From Desulfurobacterium thermolithotrophum DSM 11699 (lineage in GTDB: Bacteria > Aquificota > Aquificia > Desulfurobacteriales > Desulfurobacteriaceae): a DNA stretch of 64,000 bases. How positions within the stretch are numbered: position 1 is the stretch's first letter; every line of letters begins with the position of its first letter. Made by a program: the position numbers and the translations under genes. Location of the stretch: NCBI RefSeq assembly GCF_000191045.1, contig NC_015185.1:1477969-1541968 (forward strand), given 5' to 3'. Under the pieces are notes generated by a model, which saw only the letters and a list, made by a program, of their open reading frames with translations, had not been told where the DNA came from and did no database searches. Below, one piece after another: positions 25,439-33,645 of the stretch.

Positions 25439-26118
25439 GTTTCAAAGAGCTCTTGCTAAACCTACTAGGAACAAAAAGTAAATGGTCTATTGTTGTAGAA
25501 ATTGGAGATAGACAAGGGATTATACATATTCATGGAGGCAAAATTATAAAAGCAAAAATAGAAGGAGAAGAAAATTTATCAGGAATCGAAGCTATCAAAT
25601 TTCTTATTTCTCGAGAAAATGAAATAAAAGATGTTAATCTTTTACCTTTTGATAAACTTATAGAAAAAGAAATTAATATAGATCAAATGGAGTTTTTTTC
25701 CTTAATTTCTGGAAGTACTGAAAAGTCTTCGGAAAATAGAAAATTAAAAATTAATCAGGAAGAAACAATAAATGAACTAGAAAAAGAAATTCCCATACTG
25801 AAACTTTTAGAAAAATATTTTCACAAAGAAAATATTCAACTTATCTATTCTTCTCAGGGAAGCATTTTTTCAAATTTAGAAGAATCCAAAGAGATCAAAA
25901 ATATAGTTCAAGCATATCTTGAAATATTCAGAAATTCTCTTCAGTATGAAAATATTATTTTTCATTTTTCTAACTCTTTTGGAATTTTCCTTATAAAAAA
26001 GGAAAAATTTCTATTAATTCTAATCGATAACAGTGAACTTTCCAATTTTGGTCTTGATGAACCAGAAATATTAGAAAATTTAAATCAATTTCTGGAAAAA
26101 GATGATTACATTCACTAA
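25435..26118 (+). CDS. DUF4388-like protein with a second roadblock-like domain
   Basis: A 227-residue protein. The first 85 residues (SFKELLLNLLGTKSKWSIVVEIGDRQGIIHIHGGKIIKAKI) resemble the DUF4388/PATAN-type domain seen in bacterial signalling proteins beside GTPases. A charged linker of about 35 residues follows. The C-terminal part (ILKLLEKYFHKENIQLIYSSQGSIF ... GIFLIKKEKFLLILIDNSEL) has a roadblock-like pattern. It closes the GTPase module; a promoter and hmd follow within 50 bases. Both domain calls are by pattern. Confidence 0.6.
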   Translation: MSFKELLLNLLGTKSKWSIVVEIGDRQGIIHIHGGKIIKAKIEGEENLSGIEAIKFLISRENEIKDVNLLPFDKLIEKEINIDQMEFFSLISGSTEKSSENRKLKINQEETINELEKEIPILKLLEKYFHKENIQLIYSSQGSIFSNLEESKEIKNIVQAYLEIFRNSLQYENIIFHFSNSFGIFLIKKEKFLLILIDNSELSNFGLDEPEILENLNQFLEKDDYIH

Positions 26119-26138
26119 ACGTTGGATTATTGTATAAT
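26111..26138 (+). promoter_or_regulatory. hmd: Promoter for hmd and the hcg genes
   Basis: A perfect TATAAT at 26133-26138 is preceded by TTCACT at 26111-26116 with a 16-base spacer. It lies across the end of the DUF4388-like gene and 28 bases before the hmd start. This suggests that hmd-hcg can be transcribed independently of the GTPase genes, although read-through is also likely because no terminator intervenes. Confidence 0.6.
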
Positions 26139-26165
26139 GTTAAAAACTCTATAAAGGAGAAAAAA

Positions 26166-27239
26166 ATGAGGGTTACCGTCTATGGTTTTGGAAGTCTTAA
26201 TTATTACTCAAATAAATTAAACGTTCCTGAAAAGTTAGGGGGTGAACCTCCTTATGGTGGCTCTGCAATGGCAGTAGAATTTGCAAAAGCAGGGCACGAT
26301 GTCACTCTTTCTGATCCTAATATAGATAAAGTACCAGATGAAATAAGAAAAAAAGTCGAAGATGCTGGAGTTAAACTTACAACTGATGATATAGAAGCTG
26401 CAAAAGAAGCAGAAGTAGCAATCTTATTTACTCCTTTTAGAGGAGGAGTAACTTTTAAAATAGCAGAAACTATTCTTCCTTATCTTGTTGAAAATGCAGT
26501 AATCTGTACTACGTGTACCATGTCTATACTCGTTCTTAATTCTTATCTTCAGAACGCTATTTTCCTAGAAGGAAGAGAAGATATAGGTTTTTCAACCATG
26601 CATCCAGCTGCAATTCCTGGAACTCCTCAACATAAACACTATTTAATTGCAACCAATGAACTTTTAAGAAAACCAATAGTAACAGAAGAACAGATAGAAA
26701 AACTTAAAAAACTTGCTACTGATACAGGAAAGGAAGCATACCTTCTTCCAGCAGAACTTGTATCTCCTGTAGGCGATATGGGTATAGTAACAACAGCCAT
26801 TGCCTTCGCAGGAGCAATTGAATACTACAAAGTTTCAAGAGATATTCTTAAAACAAAACGTTCTATGACTGAATTTCAGATTGCTCAATCACTTCAAGTT
26901 ATTTCAAGTTTAGTTACAAAATACGGATTAGAAGGACTCATAAAACTTCTTAATGTAGACGCAATGAAAGCTTCTCTCCAATCGATGATTTTAGACAAAA
27001 ATGAACAACCTCTTACAGTTACAGCAAGTAAACTCCTTGAAAAGATAGAAGAAACAATTCCAGAACTAATAAAAGAAGCAGAAAACTTTTCTCCTTCTGA
27101 ACCTACCTATACATCAGCTCCTTCCCCTATGCTTGTTGAACATATGGAAGACCTTGTAGGTGATGATGTTCTAAAAGGTATTTTAAGAGAGTCATGGAAA
27201 AAGTTTTATGAAAATGTTTCAGAAAGAAATAAAGAATAA
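26166..27239 (+). CDS. hmd: [Fe]-hydrogenase paralogue, HmdII type
   Basis: Hmd enzymes carry the FeGP (iron-guanylylpyridinol) cofactor and transfer hydride from H2 to a methenyl pterin. The 357-residue protein opens with a Rossmann strand, VTVYGFGSL. It has the iron-ligand cysteine region VICTTCTM (Cys117), the following histidine motif STMHPAAIP, and the C-terminal helical domain beginning SPVGDMGIVTTAIAFAGAIEY. It is shorter than archaeal Hmd, and Tyr14 appears to replace the His14 of the catalytic enzyme, as judged against the archaeal sequence from memory. ATG 26166 follows AAAGGAG. HmdII of Desulfurobacterium has been described as using folate-type substrates; here a sensory or slow folate-linked role is inferred. 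Confidence 0.9.
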   Translation: MRVTVYGFGSLNYYSNKLNVPEKLGGEPPYGGSAMAVEFAKAGHDVTLSDPNIDKVPDEIRKKVEDAGVKLTTDDIEAAKEAEVAILFTPFRGGVTFKIAETILPYLVENAVICTTCTMSILVLNSYLQNAIFLEGREDIGFSTMHPAAIPGTPQHKHYLIATNELLRKPIVTEEQIEKLKKLATDTGKEAYLLPAELVSPVGDMGIVTTAIAFAGAIEYYKVSRDILKTKRSMTEFQIAQSLQVISSLVTKYGLEGLIKLLNVDAMKASLQSMILDKNEQPLTVTASKLLEKIEETIPELIKEAENFSPSEPTYTSAPSPMLVEHMEDLVGDDVLKGILRESWKKFYENVSERNKE

Positions 27240-27268
27240 GTTTTTTAACCATCTAATGGAGGGATATT

Positions 27269-27649
27269 ATGGCTAGCAAAAGAGAAAAGTTAGAGGAAAT
27301 ACTTTCAGATCTTGCCGATTCTCTTGGCTCTGATATGCTTGGCGCATTAATAGCAACACCTGACGGGCAAGTAGTTGCTTCAACAATGTTAAAAAGTAAC
27401 TTGAGTGCTGAAAAGCTAGCTGCTATGTCGGCAGCCGTTGTTGGTACATCTGAAAGACTTTCAAAAATTGTTGAAGCAGGAGATTTCCAAGACGCTTTAG
27501 TTAGATGTTCAAACCAAAATATTCTATCCAAAAAAGCTGGTAGGAGAGCAATATTGGTTTGTGTAATTAAATCAGGAGCAAATATTGGTCTTTTGAACAT
27601 AGAGGTAGAAGATGCAATTGAAAGAATTACAGCCGTTTTGGGAATGTAA
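27269..27649 (+). CDS. Roadblock/LC7-domain protein
   Basis: A 126-residue single-domain protein with a clear roadblock/LC7 signature: an N-terminal helix (KLEEILSDLADS), GALIATPDGQVVAS, a long helix KLAAMSAAVVGTSERLSKIV, and the strand pair ILVCVIKSGANIGLLNIE. Such proteins are homodimeric partners or activators of MglA/CvnD-type GTPases, and one such GTPase is encoded 2.3 kb upstream. It lies between hmd and hcgA with no gap large enough for a terminator, so it is co-transcribed with the cofactor genes. It begins at ATG 27269 after GGAGGGATATT. Confidence 0.9.
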   Translation: MASKREKLEEILSDLADSLGSDMLGALIATPDGQVVASTMLKSNLSAEKLAAMSAAVVGTSERLSKIVEAGDFQDALVRCSNQNILSKKAGRRAILVCVIKSGANIGLLNIEVEDAIERITAVLGM

Positions 27650-27655
27650 ATTTTC

Positions 27656-28525
27656 ATGATTGAAATCACATCAACTATACATGTAAGTAATTACTGCTCT
27701 TTTGAGAGAAAATGTGCCTACTGTGGTTTTGCAGTAGGCACATCTACGGAAGGATATTTTTTTCTTACAGAAAAAAAGGAAAAGGAAATTATAACAGCAG
27801 CAAAAATTATTGAAGAAAGTGGAATAAGAAGAGTTAGCATTTCTGCAGGATATGGTAATTTTTATAAAGTTTTAAAAGCTTTAGAGTTAGTAAAGAAAAG
27901 CACTTCACTAAAAGTTTTAATAAATATAGGTGGAGATTTGAATAGAGAGCGAATTCGTATGTTAAAAAAAGCTGGAGTTGATACAATTTGTTGTAATCTT
28001 GAAACTACCAATAAAAACCTTTTTAAGAAATTAAAGCCAAGTGATTCTTTCAAACATCGTTTACACGTTTGTTATCTGGTAAAGGAAGAGGGAATTGAAC
28101 TTTCAAGTGGAATTTTAGTAGGTATAGGAGAAACTGAGAAAGATAGAGAACAACACATTGAAATCTTAAAAAAACTTGAACCGGAAGAAATTCCCGTAAT
28201 GCGTTTTATGCCGTATAAGGAAACTCCTATGGAAAGTGTTCCACCAGCTTCTTTGAAGCTTCTAATATATGTAATAAAAAAGGTAAAAAAAGAAATTAAA
28301 AGCCTTAAACGATTAACTGTTCCATTTCCTACAATTTCAAAGGAAGACTTAATTTCCGTTATAAATGCCGGTGCTACAAATATTGCTACTGTCGTTCCCC
28401 AAAAATATCCCCTTTTAATTAAGGGAGTTGGCTCTCCCAAAGTTGGTATACTTGAAGAGATTCTTGAAATCCTTAAAAGACACGGAATAGAAACAAATGT
28501 TAGAAGAGAAGTTAGAACTTTTTAA
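27656..28525 (+). CDS. hcgA: HcgA, radical SAM enzyme of FeGP cofactor synthesis
   Basis: A 289-residue BioB-like radical-SAM protein. It carries the unusual cluster motif CX5CX2C (Cys14, Cys20, Cys23 in YCSFERKCAYCGF) that distinguishes HcgA from ordinary CX3CX2C members. Then come SISAGYGNFYKVLKALELV and GILVGIGETEKDREQHIEIL. HcgA is thought to act in pyridinol-ring formation for the FeGP cofactor. It starts seven bases after the roadblock gene and overlaps the next gene by 29 bases. Confidence 0.9.
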   Translation: MIEITSTIHVSNYCSFERKCAYCGFAVGTSTEGYFFLTEKKEKEIITAAKIIEESGIRRVSISAGYGNFYKVLKALELVKKSTSLKVLINIGGDLNRERIRMLKKAGVDTICCNLETTNKNLFKKLKPSDSFKHRLHVCYLVKEEGIELSSGILVGIGETEKDREQHIEILKKLEPEEIPVMRFMPYKETPMESVPPASLKLLIYVIKKVKKEIKSLKRLTVPFPTISKEDLISVINAGATNIATVVPQKYPLLIKGVGSPKVGILEEILEILKRHGIETNVRREVRTF

Positions 28526-29690
28526 AAATGCTTTTTTGGAATCTTTGGTAGGAAACAGAAAAGGAGATAAACCAGAAGAAACAGCTCTTTTAAGAGAAAG
28601 AATATTAAAAGGAAAGATAGGTATAGTTACAAATAATAAGAAAAAGTTTACCATTGCTAAAAAAACTATCTCTCTTTTTGGAATAAAAAATATTTCGCAG
28701 ATTGAAATTCCAACTGAAATTTTTGATTTAACAGAAATTCCTACGCTTTCAAAAGCTTTAGCAGGAAGATTTTTCAAAAACTGTAACTTTTATGTAGCAC
28801 GAGGAAGACTTGGAGCTCCAGGTTCTGGGGCTTTAACTATAATGATAGATGAATTTGGTCATGTAATTTCTGCAGTAACTTCTCCTCCACATCATCTTCA
28901 CAAGTTTAGTTTAGAAACTTCTGTCTTTCTTGATATTTTTAGACTTTTAAAAAGATTGGGCTTTACGCCTTCTCATAACGGTATAACCAAAAGAACAAAA
29001 ACAGTTTATTCTTCTTTAACACCTTTAAAAATTGCTGAAAAAATTTCAGAAAAGAAGTCTATACCTTTAAAGAATATTAGAGGAAAAAAACTTTTAATAG
29101 TTGGTGGCTACCTTGACGGTATATTCTTTGCTTCTATCTTGAAAGATCAATTTGAAAAAATTCATATCTTTGATATTGAAAACTCAGTTTTAAAGCTTGC
29201 CGAGCTTTTAGGTTTAAAGTCCTTTCTTCCCGAGAAAGAGTTTGTATATGATGTAATTTTGGATCTTACAGGTTTTGGCGGCGCCATTTGTAGAGATGGA
29301 AAAGTTTCTAACTTCAAAGGAAAAATGATAATTTCTGAAGTAGCTTCAGGAGTGCAGGAATTTCCTAAAAACGGTAAACCTCACTTTCTTTTAAAATTAA
29401 AGAAAGGAAAGGCAAATACATCGGGAACAATGACATTAACAGTAAAAACTGTTCGAGAAAGTGCCGCGAAAATAGAAGAAATTGAAGGTGTTTTATACGC
29501 TGTTCCTCAACTTTTCTTTGCCGAATCACTACTATTTAATGTAAAAAGTGCAGAAAGTTTTTATGAGCTAATGGAAATACCAGCTCTTACCGTTTCTTGT
29601 AAGACAGAAACTTCTCTAAGAACAGAAGATATAGACAAAAAAATAACGGAGGTGATAGAAAACTTTGAGTTTGAATTGGAAAGAGTTTGA
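28497..29690 (+). CDS. Fused HcgB-HcgC, FeGP cofactor guanylyl- and methyltransferase
   Basis: A 397-residue protein that appears to join two hcg products. Residues about 1-170 (KGKIGIVTNNKKKFTIAKKT, ARGRLGAPGSGALTIMIDEFGHV, SPPHHLHKFS) match the general pattern of HcgB, the pyridinol guanylyltransferase. Residues about 180-397 begin with KKLLIVGGYLDGIFFASIL, a Rossmann SAM site, and contain VYDVILDLTGFGGAICRDGKV, as in HcgC, the pyridinol methyltransferase. Archaea encode these as separate genes. Together with the other six genes this completes hcgA-G. The start at ATG 28497 lacks a strong Shine-Dalgarno and overlaps hcgA, suggesting coupling. Confidence 0.75.
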   Translation: MLEEKLELFKNAFLESLVGNRKGDKPEETALLRERILKGKIGIVTNNKKKFTIAKKTISLFGIKNISQIEIPTEIFDLTEIPTLSKALAGRFFKNCNFYVARGRLGAPGSGALTIMIDEFGHVISAVTSPPHHLHKFSLETSVFLDIFRLLKRLGFTPSHNGITKRTKTVYSSLTPLKIAEKISEKKSIPLKNIRGKKLLIVGGYLDGIFFASILKDQFEKIHIFDIENSVLKLAELLGLKSFLPEKEFVYDVILDLTGFGGAICRDGKVSNFKGKMIISEVASGVQEFPKNGKPHFLLKLKKGKANTSGTMTLTVKTVRESAAKIEEIEGVLYAVPQLFFAESLLFNVKSAESFYELMEIPALTVSCKTETSLRTEDIDKKITEVIENFEFELERV

Positions 29691-30366
29691 ATCGTTTTTA
29701 AACGATTTAGTACCTAAAACTTTAGCTCTACCTGAAGACTTTTATGGATGGGTTAATAAAAACCGTCCTAAAACCATTGAACAAGTAGCTGTTGTAGTAG
29801 ACTTTATACCAAACAGAATTCCACTTGAAAAATTTGACGTTGTTATTTCTCATCATTTTCCTTCCTTTATTCCTAAAGTTCCTGTTTTTGTAGTCCATAC
29901 TCCTTTAGATAGGATAGATTGGGGGTGTAACTTTCAATTGGGAAAGGGATTAAACATCAAAAATTTATCCTTCATAGATAAGAAACGGTTAGGAATGAAA
30001 GGAATACGCAAAGTAAATACGTTTAAACTCTTAGAGGAAGTTTCTAAAAAGCTTAATGCAAAATATTTAAGATATTTCTTTCCAAAAGAAGAAATCGAAA
30101 CCATAGCTATCTTTAGTGGTTGTGGACTTAACTTTTTACCTTTCATAGAAAAAATAGAAAAAGAAAAAGTTAACCTTGTCATTTCAGGAGATCTAACTCA
30201 CCATGTTGCCTGTCGGCTTAAAAGCTTAAACATTGGATTTATAGACATTTCACACTACAAAAGCGAAGTTCCAGGAGTGAAAGAACTGACAAAAAGGATT
30301 AATCAAATTGTAAATGCGGAGTTTGTAGATGTCGGAGAAGCGTATTTTAACGTTTGCTTCTGTTGA
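29665..30366 (+). CDS. hcgD: HcgD, Nif3-like iron protein of FeGP synthesis
   Basis: A 233-residue Nif3-family protein. Metal-binding elements are visible: ISHHFPSF (about 55-62), SGDLTHHVA (about 172-180) and the terminal VDVGEAYFNVC with its glutamate. HcgD is proposed to deliver iron to the FeGP precursor. It starts at TTG 29665, preceded by GGAGGTGAT at ideal spacing, and overlaps the preceding gene by 26 bases and hcgF by 38. Being in the cluster separates it from the generic GTP cyclohydrolase-like Nif3 proteins. Confidence 0.87.
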   Translation: MSLNWKEFESFLNDLVPKTLALPEDFYGWVNKNRPKTIEQVAVVVDFIPNRIPLEKFDVVISHHFPSFIPKVPVFVVHTPLDRIDWGCNFQLGKGLNIKNLSFIDKKRLGMKGIRKVNTFKLLEEVSKKLNAKYLRYFFPKEEIETIAIFSGCGLNFLPFIEKIEKEKVNLVISGDLTHHVACRLKSLNIGFIDISHYKSEVPGVKELTKRINQIVNAEFVDVGEAYFNVCFC

Positions 30367-30844
30367 ATGCTTTACTCACTGCGAAATTGGTATGACCATC
30401 CACAAACGCTCTGCACCTTATGTAAAAAATAGATGGAACATAGCAGTTGTCTTTTCTTCATTTTTACCTTCAATAAATATCGCTAAAAAACTTTTTAATG
30501 TAAATCTTCCTTCACCGAATAAAGAAATAAACGGAATTAAAATTTACAACGAAGAAGGAGATACAGAAGTTTCTCTTGTTCTCTCTAAGCACATTAAAGC
30601 TTTGCTTAACGTAGATATAACCATTGCTTCAAGTGCTGGAGAAGGAAGAGGAGCTGTTGTTGTAAGATTTAAAAACAAATGTTTCTTAGTTCGTTCACTC
30701 TTTTCCATTCCTTCTTTTGAAAAAGCAACAGAAAAAGATATAAAAAGAAGAAAATACTCGGCAAAAAAAAGAACTATACGTCTTATTGAAAGCCTTATAT
30801 TCAACAATCCATTACCTACTTTTGTAGAGGAAATAGATGGATAA
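30329..30844 (+). CDS. hcgF: HcgF, UPF0254-family FeGP biosynthesis protein
   Basis: A 171-residue member of the UPF0254/HcgF family. The N-terminal segment FASVECFTHCEIGMTIHK matches the family consensus, including the cysteine (Cys14 here, Cys9 in the archaeal protein) that takes the cofactor precursor as a thioester. The glycine-rich SSAGEGRGAVVVRF is also typical. HcgE, encoded next, activates the precursor carboxylate that HcgF accepts, so adjacency fits the pathway. ATG 30329 has GGAG seven bases upstream and lies inside hcgD. Confidence 0.87.
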   Translation: MSEKRILTFASVECFTHCEIGMTIHKRSAPYVKNRWNIAVVFSSFLPSINIAKKLFNVNLPSPNKEINGIKIYNEEGDTEVSLVLSKHIKALLNVDITIASSAGEGRGAVVVRFKNKCFLVRSLFSIPSFEKATEKDIKRRKYSAKKRTIRLIESLIFNNPLPTFVEEIDG

Positions 30845-31520
30845 AGTAGCGATACTTGAAAGAAAACTTGTACCTTCTGGTAAGGTTATTCTCTTAGGAG
30901 CTGGTAGGTTAGGAATAAGAGTTTTTGAACGCCTTATAATGGTTCACAGAGGGGGATTTTATAACTTAACTGTCTTCGATGGTGGAAGAGTAGAAGAGAA
31001 TGATTTTTATCATATTATGAAGGGAGCTTTTTTAGGAGAAAATAAAGCTTCATTTTTAAAAAGAATTTTTTCAATACAAGACAATTCTTACAAAAAAATT
31101 GTTGCAATTCCTGAAGACTTTTCCTTTTCTATACCTCAAAAAAAAGAAATAGAAACTGCAGACATTGTTATTTCAACTATTGCCGGCGGAAATACTCTTC
31201 CTCTTATCTCACAGATTGCCAATTACTGTGTATCAAAAAATATTCCGTTTATAACAACAAATGGAGTGTTTGGTTTTGGAAATGAAAAAATAAAAGTTTT
31301 TCATTCTTTAAATAATGTAACAGAAGGACCTGCTCTTTTTTTAAAAAATGAAAATTTTCCATCAAATTCTCCTCTTGTTACCTTTGTTGGGACAGGAAAA
31401 TTAATAAAAGACGGATTACCTATAACACCTATGAACCTTGATAGAATCGCTGATGAAATAGTATTAGAATCACTAAAAAAGTACTATATGGAGAGAAAAA
31501 ATGAAAGAACTAATATATAG
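30837..31520 (+). CDS. hcgE: HcgE, ThiF/E1-like adenylyltransferase
   Basis: A 227-residue E1-like protein. The nucleotide-binding VILLGAGRLGIRVFERL is at about residues 18-34, followed by LTVFDGGRVEENDFYH, a ThiF/MoeB-type acidic loop. Unlike ThiF it has no CxxC zinc pair or obvious catalytic cysteine, which is also the case for archaeal HcgE. It adenylylates the carboxylate of guanylylpyridinol before thioester transfer to HcgF. It overlaps its neighbours by 8 and 20 bases. Confidence 0.87.
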   Translation: MDKVAILERKLVPSGKVILLGAGRLGIRVFERLIMVHRGGFYNLTVFDGGRVEENDFYHIMKGAFLGENKASFLKRIFSIQDNSYKKIVAIPEDFSFSIPQKKEIETADIVISTIAGGNTLPLISQIANYCVSKNIPFITTNGVFGFGNEKIKVFHSLNNVTEGPALFLKNENFPSNSPLVTFVGTGKLIKDGLPITPMNLDRIADEIVLESLKKYYMERKNERTNI

Positions 31521-33024
31521 AACCATTCAAGGAGATATTAACTCTCAATACATTCTTTATAAAAAAGCAAAAGAAGAAATTCAAAAACTTTTTGAAAATA
31601 TCAAAAAGCTAAGTGACGGAGAATTAATTGCACTCGGACAACGGTTTAAAGAATTTCCATTTGGATGTGACCTAAACGAAATTATGGTTGATGTTGTAAG
31701 CTTAAAACAGGAAATAGATGAAATCCGAGGAGGATTTCGTCTTGTTGATAGATTAGGTTTTCCCATACATGTCTGCTCTTACGTTGTTGCCGAACTTGCA
31801 GAAAGAGAAGGAAAAACTCCCTTAGAGTTAATGAAAGAATTGAGAGCTCTAACATCTATGCCTATTGATATTGACCATTTTGGACAGTTTGGACCCATGA
31901 GATACCCTGAAGAAATAGCCAAATGTCCGGCATACTGTTATCGTTCCGGAAAACCATTTAACGGCTGTCCACGGGGAAGAATACACAAAAGACTAATAGA
32001 AAAGGAAAGGTGCTTTGCTAAAGAAAAAGAAGGCTGGTCAGAACTTGTTCAATCAATAAGTGTTAGCCTAATGGCTTTTCAAAAGAACACTGTTCACGCT
32101 GCATCTCCAGAAGAAACTTTAAAAGTAATCGATTTTGCAAAATCAAAGAAAAAGGGTGTTGGTGCAATAATCTGTGTAGGAAACGGAAAAGATGAATTAC
32201 TAAGAGGTTTAAAAGCCTGTATTAAACATAGTATTGACGAAATAGTTATTGAAGGTGGACCTTACAACACAGCACCTAACAGAGTACGAGCTTTTGGTGA
32301 AACAGTTGTTATGGCAAGAATCATTGCTCCTGGAAAAATAGTAGCAACAAATGGCCAATATGAAGATGAGCTCCGATTTGGACTCAAATGTGGTTTAAAC
32401 AGTGTAATAAGTGGATTTCCAGGCAATCATCACGCTTACATGTCAGGTTACAAACCAGAAAAAGCTACTATAGATAGATTTGGTTTACCAAAAATCATAG
32501 AGCTAATGGCTCAAGAATTAAAAGATTCTCCCTTTCCTATCCCTGCAGACAGAGAAAGTGCAATTGTAATAGCAAAATCTGCAAAGTTTCTCGGAAAAGA
32601 AACCATTTACCCAAATGGAAAATTAGGAGATATTTACATAGGAGACGCTCATTGGTTTTTACTTCTTAACTCTCCATTAGCTCAAGGTATAAATATTAAA
32701 TGGTCTCTTGAACTTTTAACTGAATTTATAAGAAAAAATAAGTTTAAAAAAGTAGGTTTGTTAGGAGGACGTTTTATCGCTTGGGGAATAGCAAAAGCTA
32801 TAGATCCTTTTGTCAAAGAAATACTTGTAAGCGATAAAGACAAAAGAATAGAAAATACAACTGTTAAAGTCTTTAAAGAGTATCTTTCTTCAAAAATAAC
32901 ACGTTGTAATGGTAATGACGATATGTGTATTAAGAATTCAGAGATAACAGTCTTATGTTCTTTTATTCCGTCTTTTATAAGAAAGTTTAAAGGAATACAA
33001 AAAGTTATTACTCTTGAAAGTTAA
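31501..33024 (+). CDS. hcgG: HcgG, FeGP cofactor biosynthesis protein
   Basis: A 507-residue protein matching HcgG in length, position and general features. The N-terminal half has a conserved SMPIDIDHFGQFGPMRYPEEIAKCPAYCY region with CPAYCYRSGKPFNGCPRGR cysteines. The middle is TIM-barrel-like (GAIICVGNGKDELLRGLKAC, IVIEGGPYNTAPNRV). The C-terminal part is a fibrillarin/Rossmann-like segment, FKKVGLLGGRFIAWGIAKAID. HcgG is implicated in late cofactor steps, including the acyl and CO ligands. It ends the cluster; its stop overlaps the convergent hydrolase gene by four bases. Confidence 0.87.
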   Translation: MKELIYRTIQGDINSQYILYKKAKEEIQKLFENIKKLSDGELIALGQRFKEFPFGCDLNEIMVDVVSLKQEIDEIRGGFRLVDRLGFPIHVCSYVVAELAEREGKTPLELMKELRALTSMPIDIDHFGQFGPMRYPEEIAKCPAYCYRSGKPFNGCPRGRIHKRLIEKERCFAKEKEGWSELVQSISVSLMAFQKNTVHAASPEETLKVIDFAKSKKKGVGAIICVGNGKDELLRGLKACIKHSIDEIVIEGGPYNTAPNRVRAFGETVVMARIIAPGKIVATNGQYEDELRFGLKCGLNSVISGFPGNHHAYMSGYKPEKATIDRFGLPKIIELMAQELKDSPFPIPADRESAIVIAKSAKFLGKETIYPNGKLGDIYIGDAHWFLLLNSPLAQGINIKWSLELLTEFIRKNKFKKVGLLGGRFIAWGIAKAIDPFVKEILVSDKDKRIENTTVKVFKEYLSSKITRCNGNDDMCIKNSEITVLCSFIPSFIRKFKGIQKVITLES

Positions 33025-33641
33025 CTATACTTTAAAACGGTCAAATGATCGGCTTCGGGAACTACTTTTAATGTGCACTTTTTTGTAATTTTCCAAAACT
33101 CAAATGCTCCTTTTAATCCAGTAACAAAATCCTTTTCTCCAACAATAACAGTTACCGGAAGAGTTATTCTTTTTATGTATGGAGTAAGGTCAAACCAAGT
33201 AAAACTCTCTAAAAGCTCTATTGTTTTTTCACGGGAAAACTCTGGAATATTCCACCTTTCTTTTGAACAGAGATTTCTAAAGTAATAAACAGTTCCAAGA
33301 AAGTCTTTTTTTAGCTTTCTAAGAAATTTCTTAACAACTGTTTCAGGTTGAGAAACTACAGAAAAAGAAATAGTAGGTGCATAAAGTACTAACTCTTTAA
33401 CTTTTTGGGGATAAAAAACAGCAGTTAAAGCAGCAACAGAAGCTCCTAATGACCAACCAATAAGAGTAGAGTCAAAAGGTATGAATTCTCCTACTTCTTT
33501 TGAAAGGTTTAAGATGTCTGTAGATTTAAACGGAGAAATTCCATGTCCAGGTAGAACTAAATGAACTGCTCTCTCAAAAGAAGAAATAGACCAGATGGAG
33601 CTATCAAAGCTCCATCCGTGAAGAGTGAAAACTTTATCCAT
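33021..33641 (-). CDS. Alpha/beta-hydrolase, BioH-like
   Basis: A 206-residue single-domain alpha/beta-hydrolase. It has an oxyanion-hole HGW (residues 8-10), the nucleophile elbow GWSLGAS (Ser at about 64), the acid in VIVGEKDF and the base in ADHLTV. Size and the HGW/GWSLG pair resemble BioH-type pimeloyl-ACP methyl-ester esterases, but no biotin genes are nearby. It begins four bases before the protease gene ends and may be co-transcribed with it. Ester hydrolysis is likely, the substrate is not known. Confidence 0.8.
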   Translation of the reverse strand: MDKVFTLHGWSFDSSIWSISSFERAVHLVLPGHGISPFKSTDILNLSKEVGEFIPFDSTLIGWSLGASVAALTAVFYPQKVKELVLYAPTISFSVVSQPETVVKKFLRKLKKDFLGTVYYFRNLCSKERWNIPEFSREKTIELLESFTWFDLTPYIKRITLPVTVIVGEKDFVTGLKGAFEFWKITKKCTLKVVPEADHLTVLKYS

Positions 33642-33645
33642 ATCA

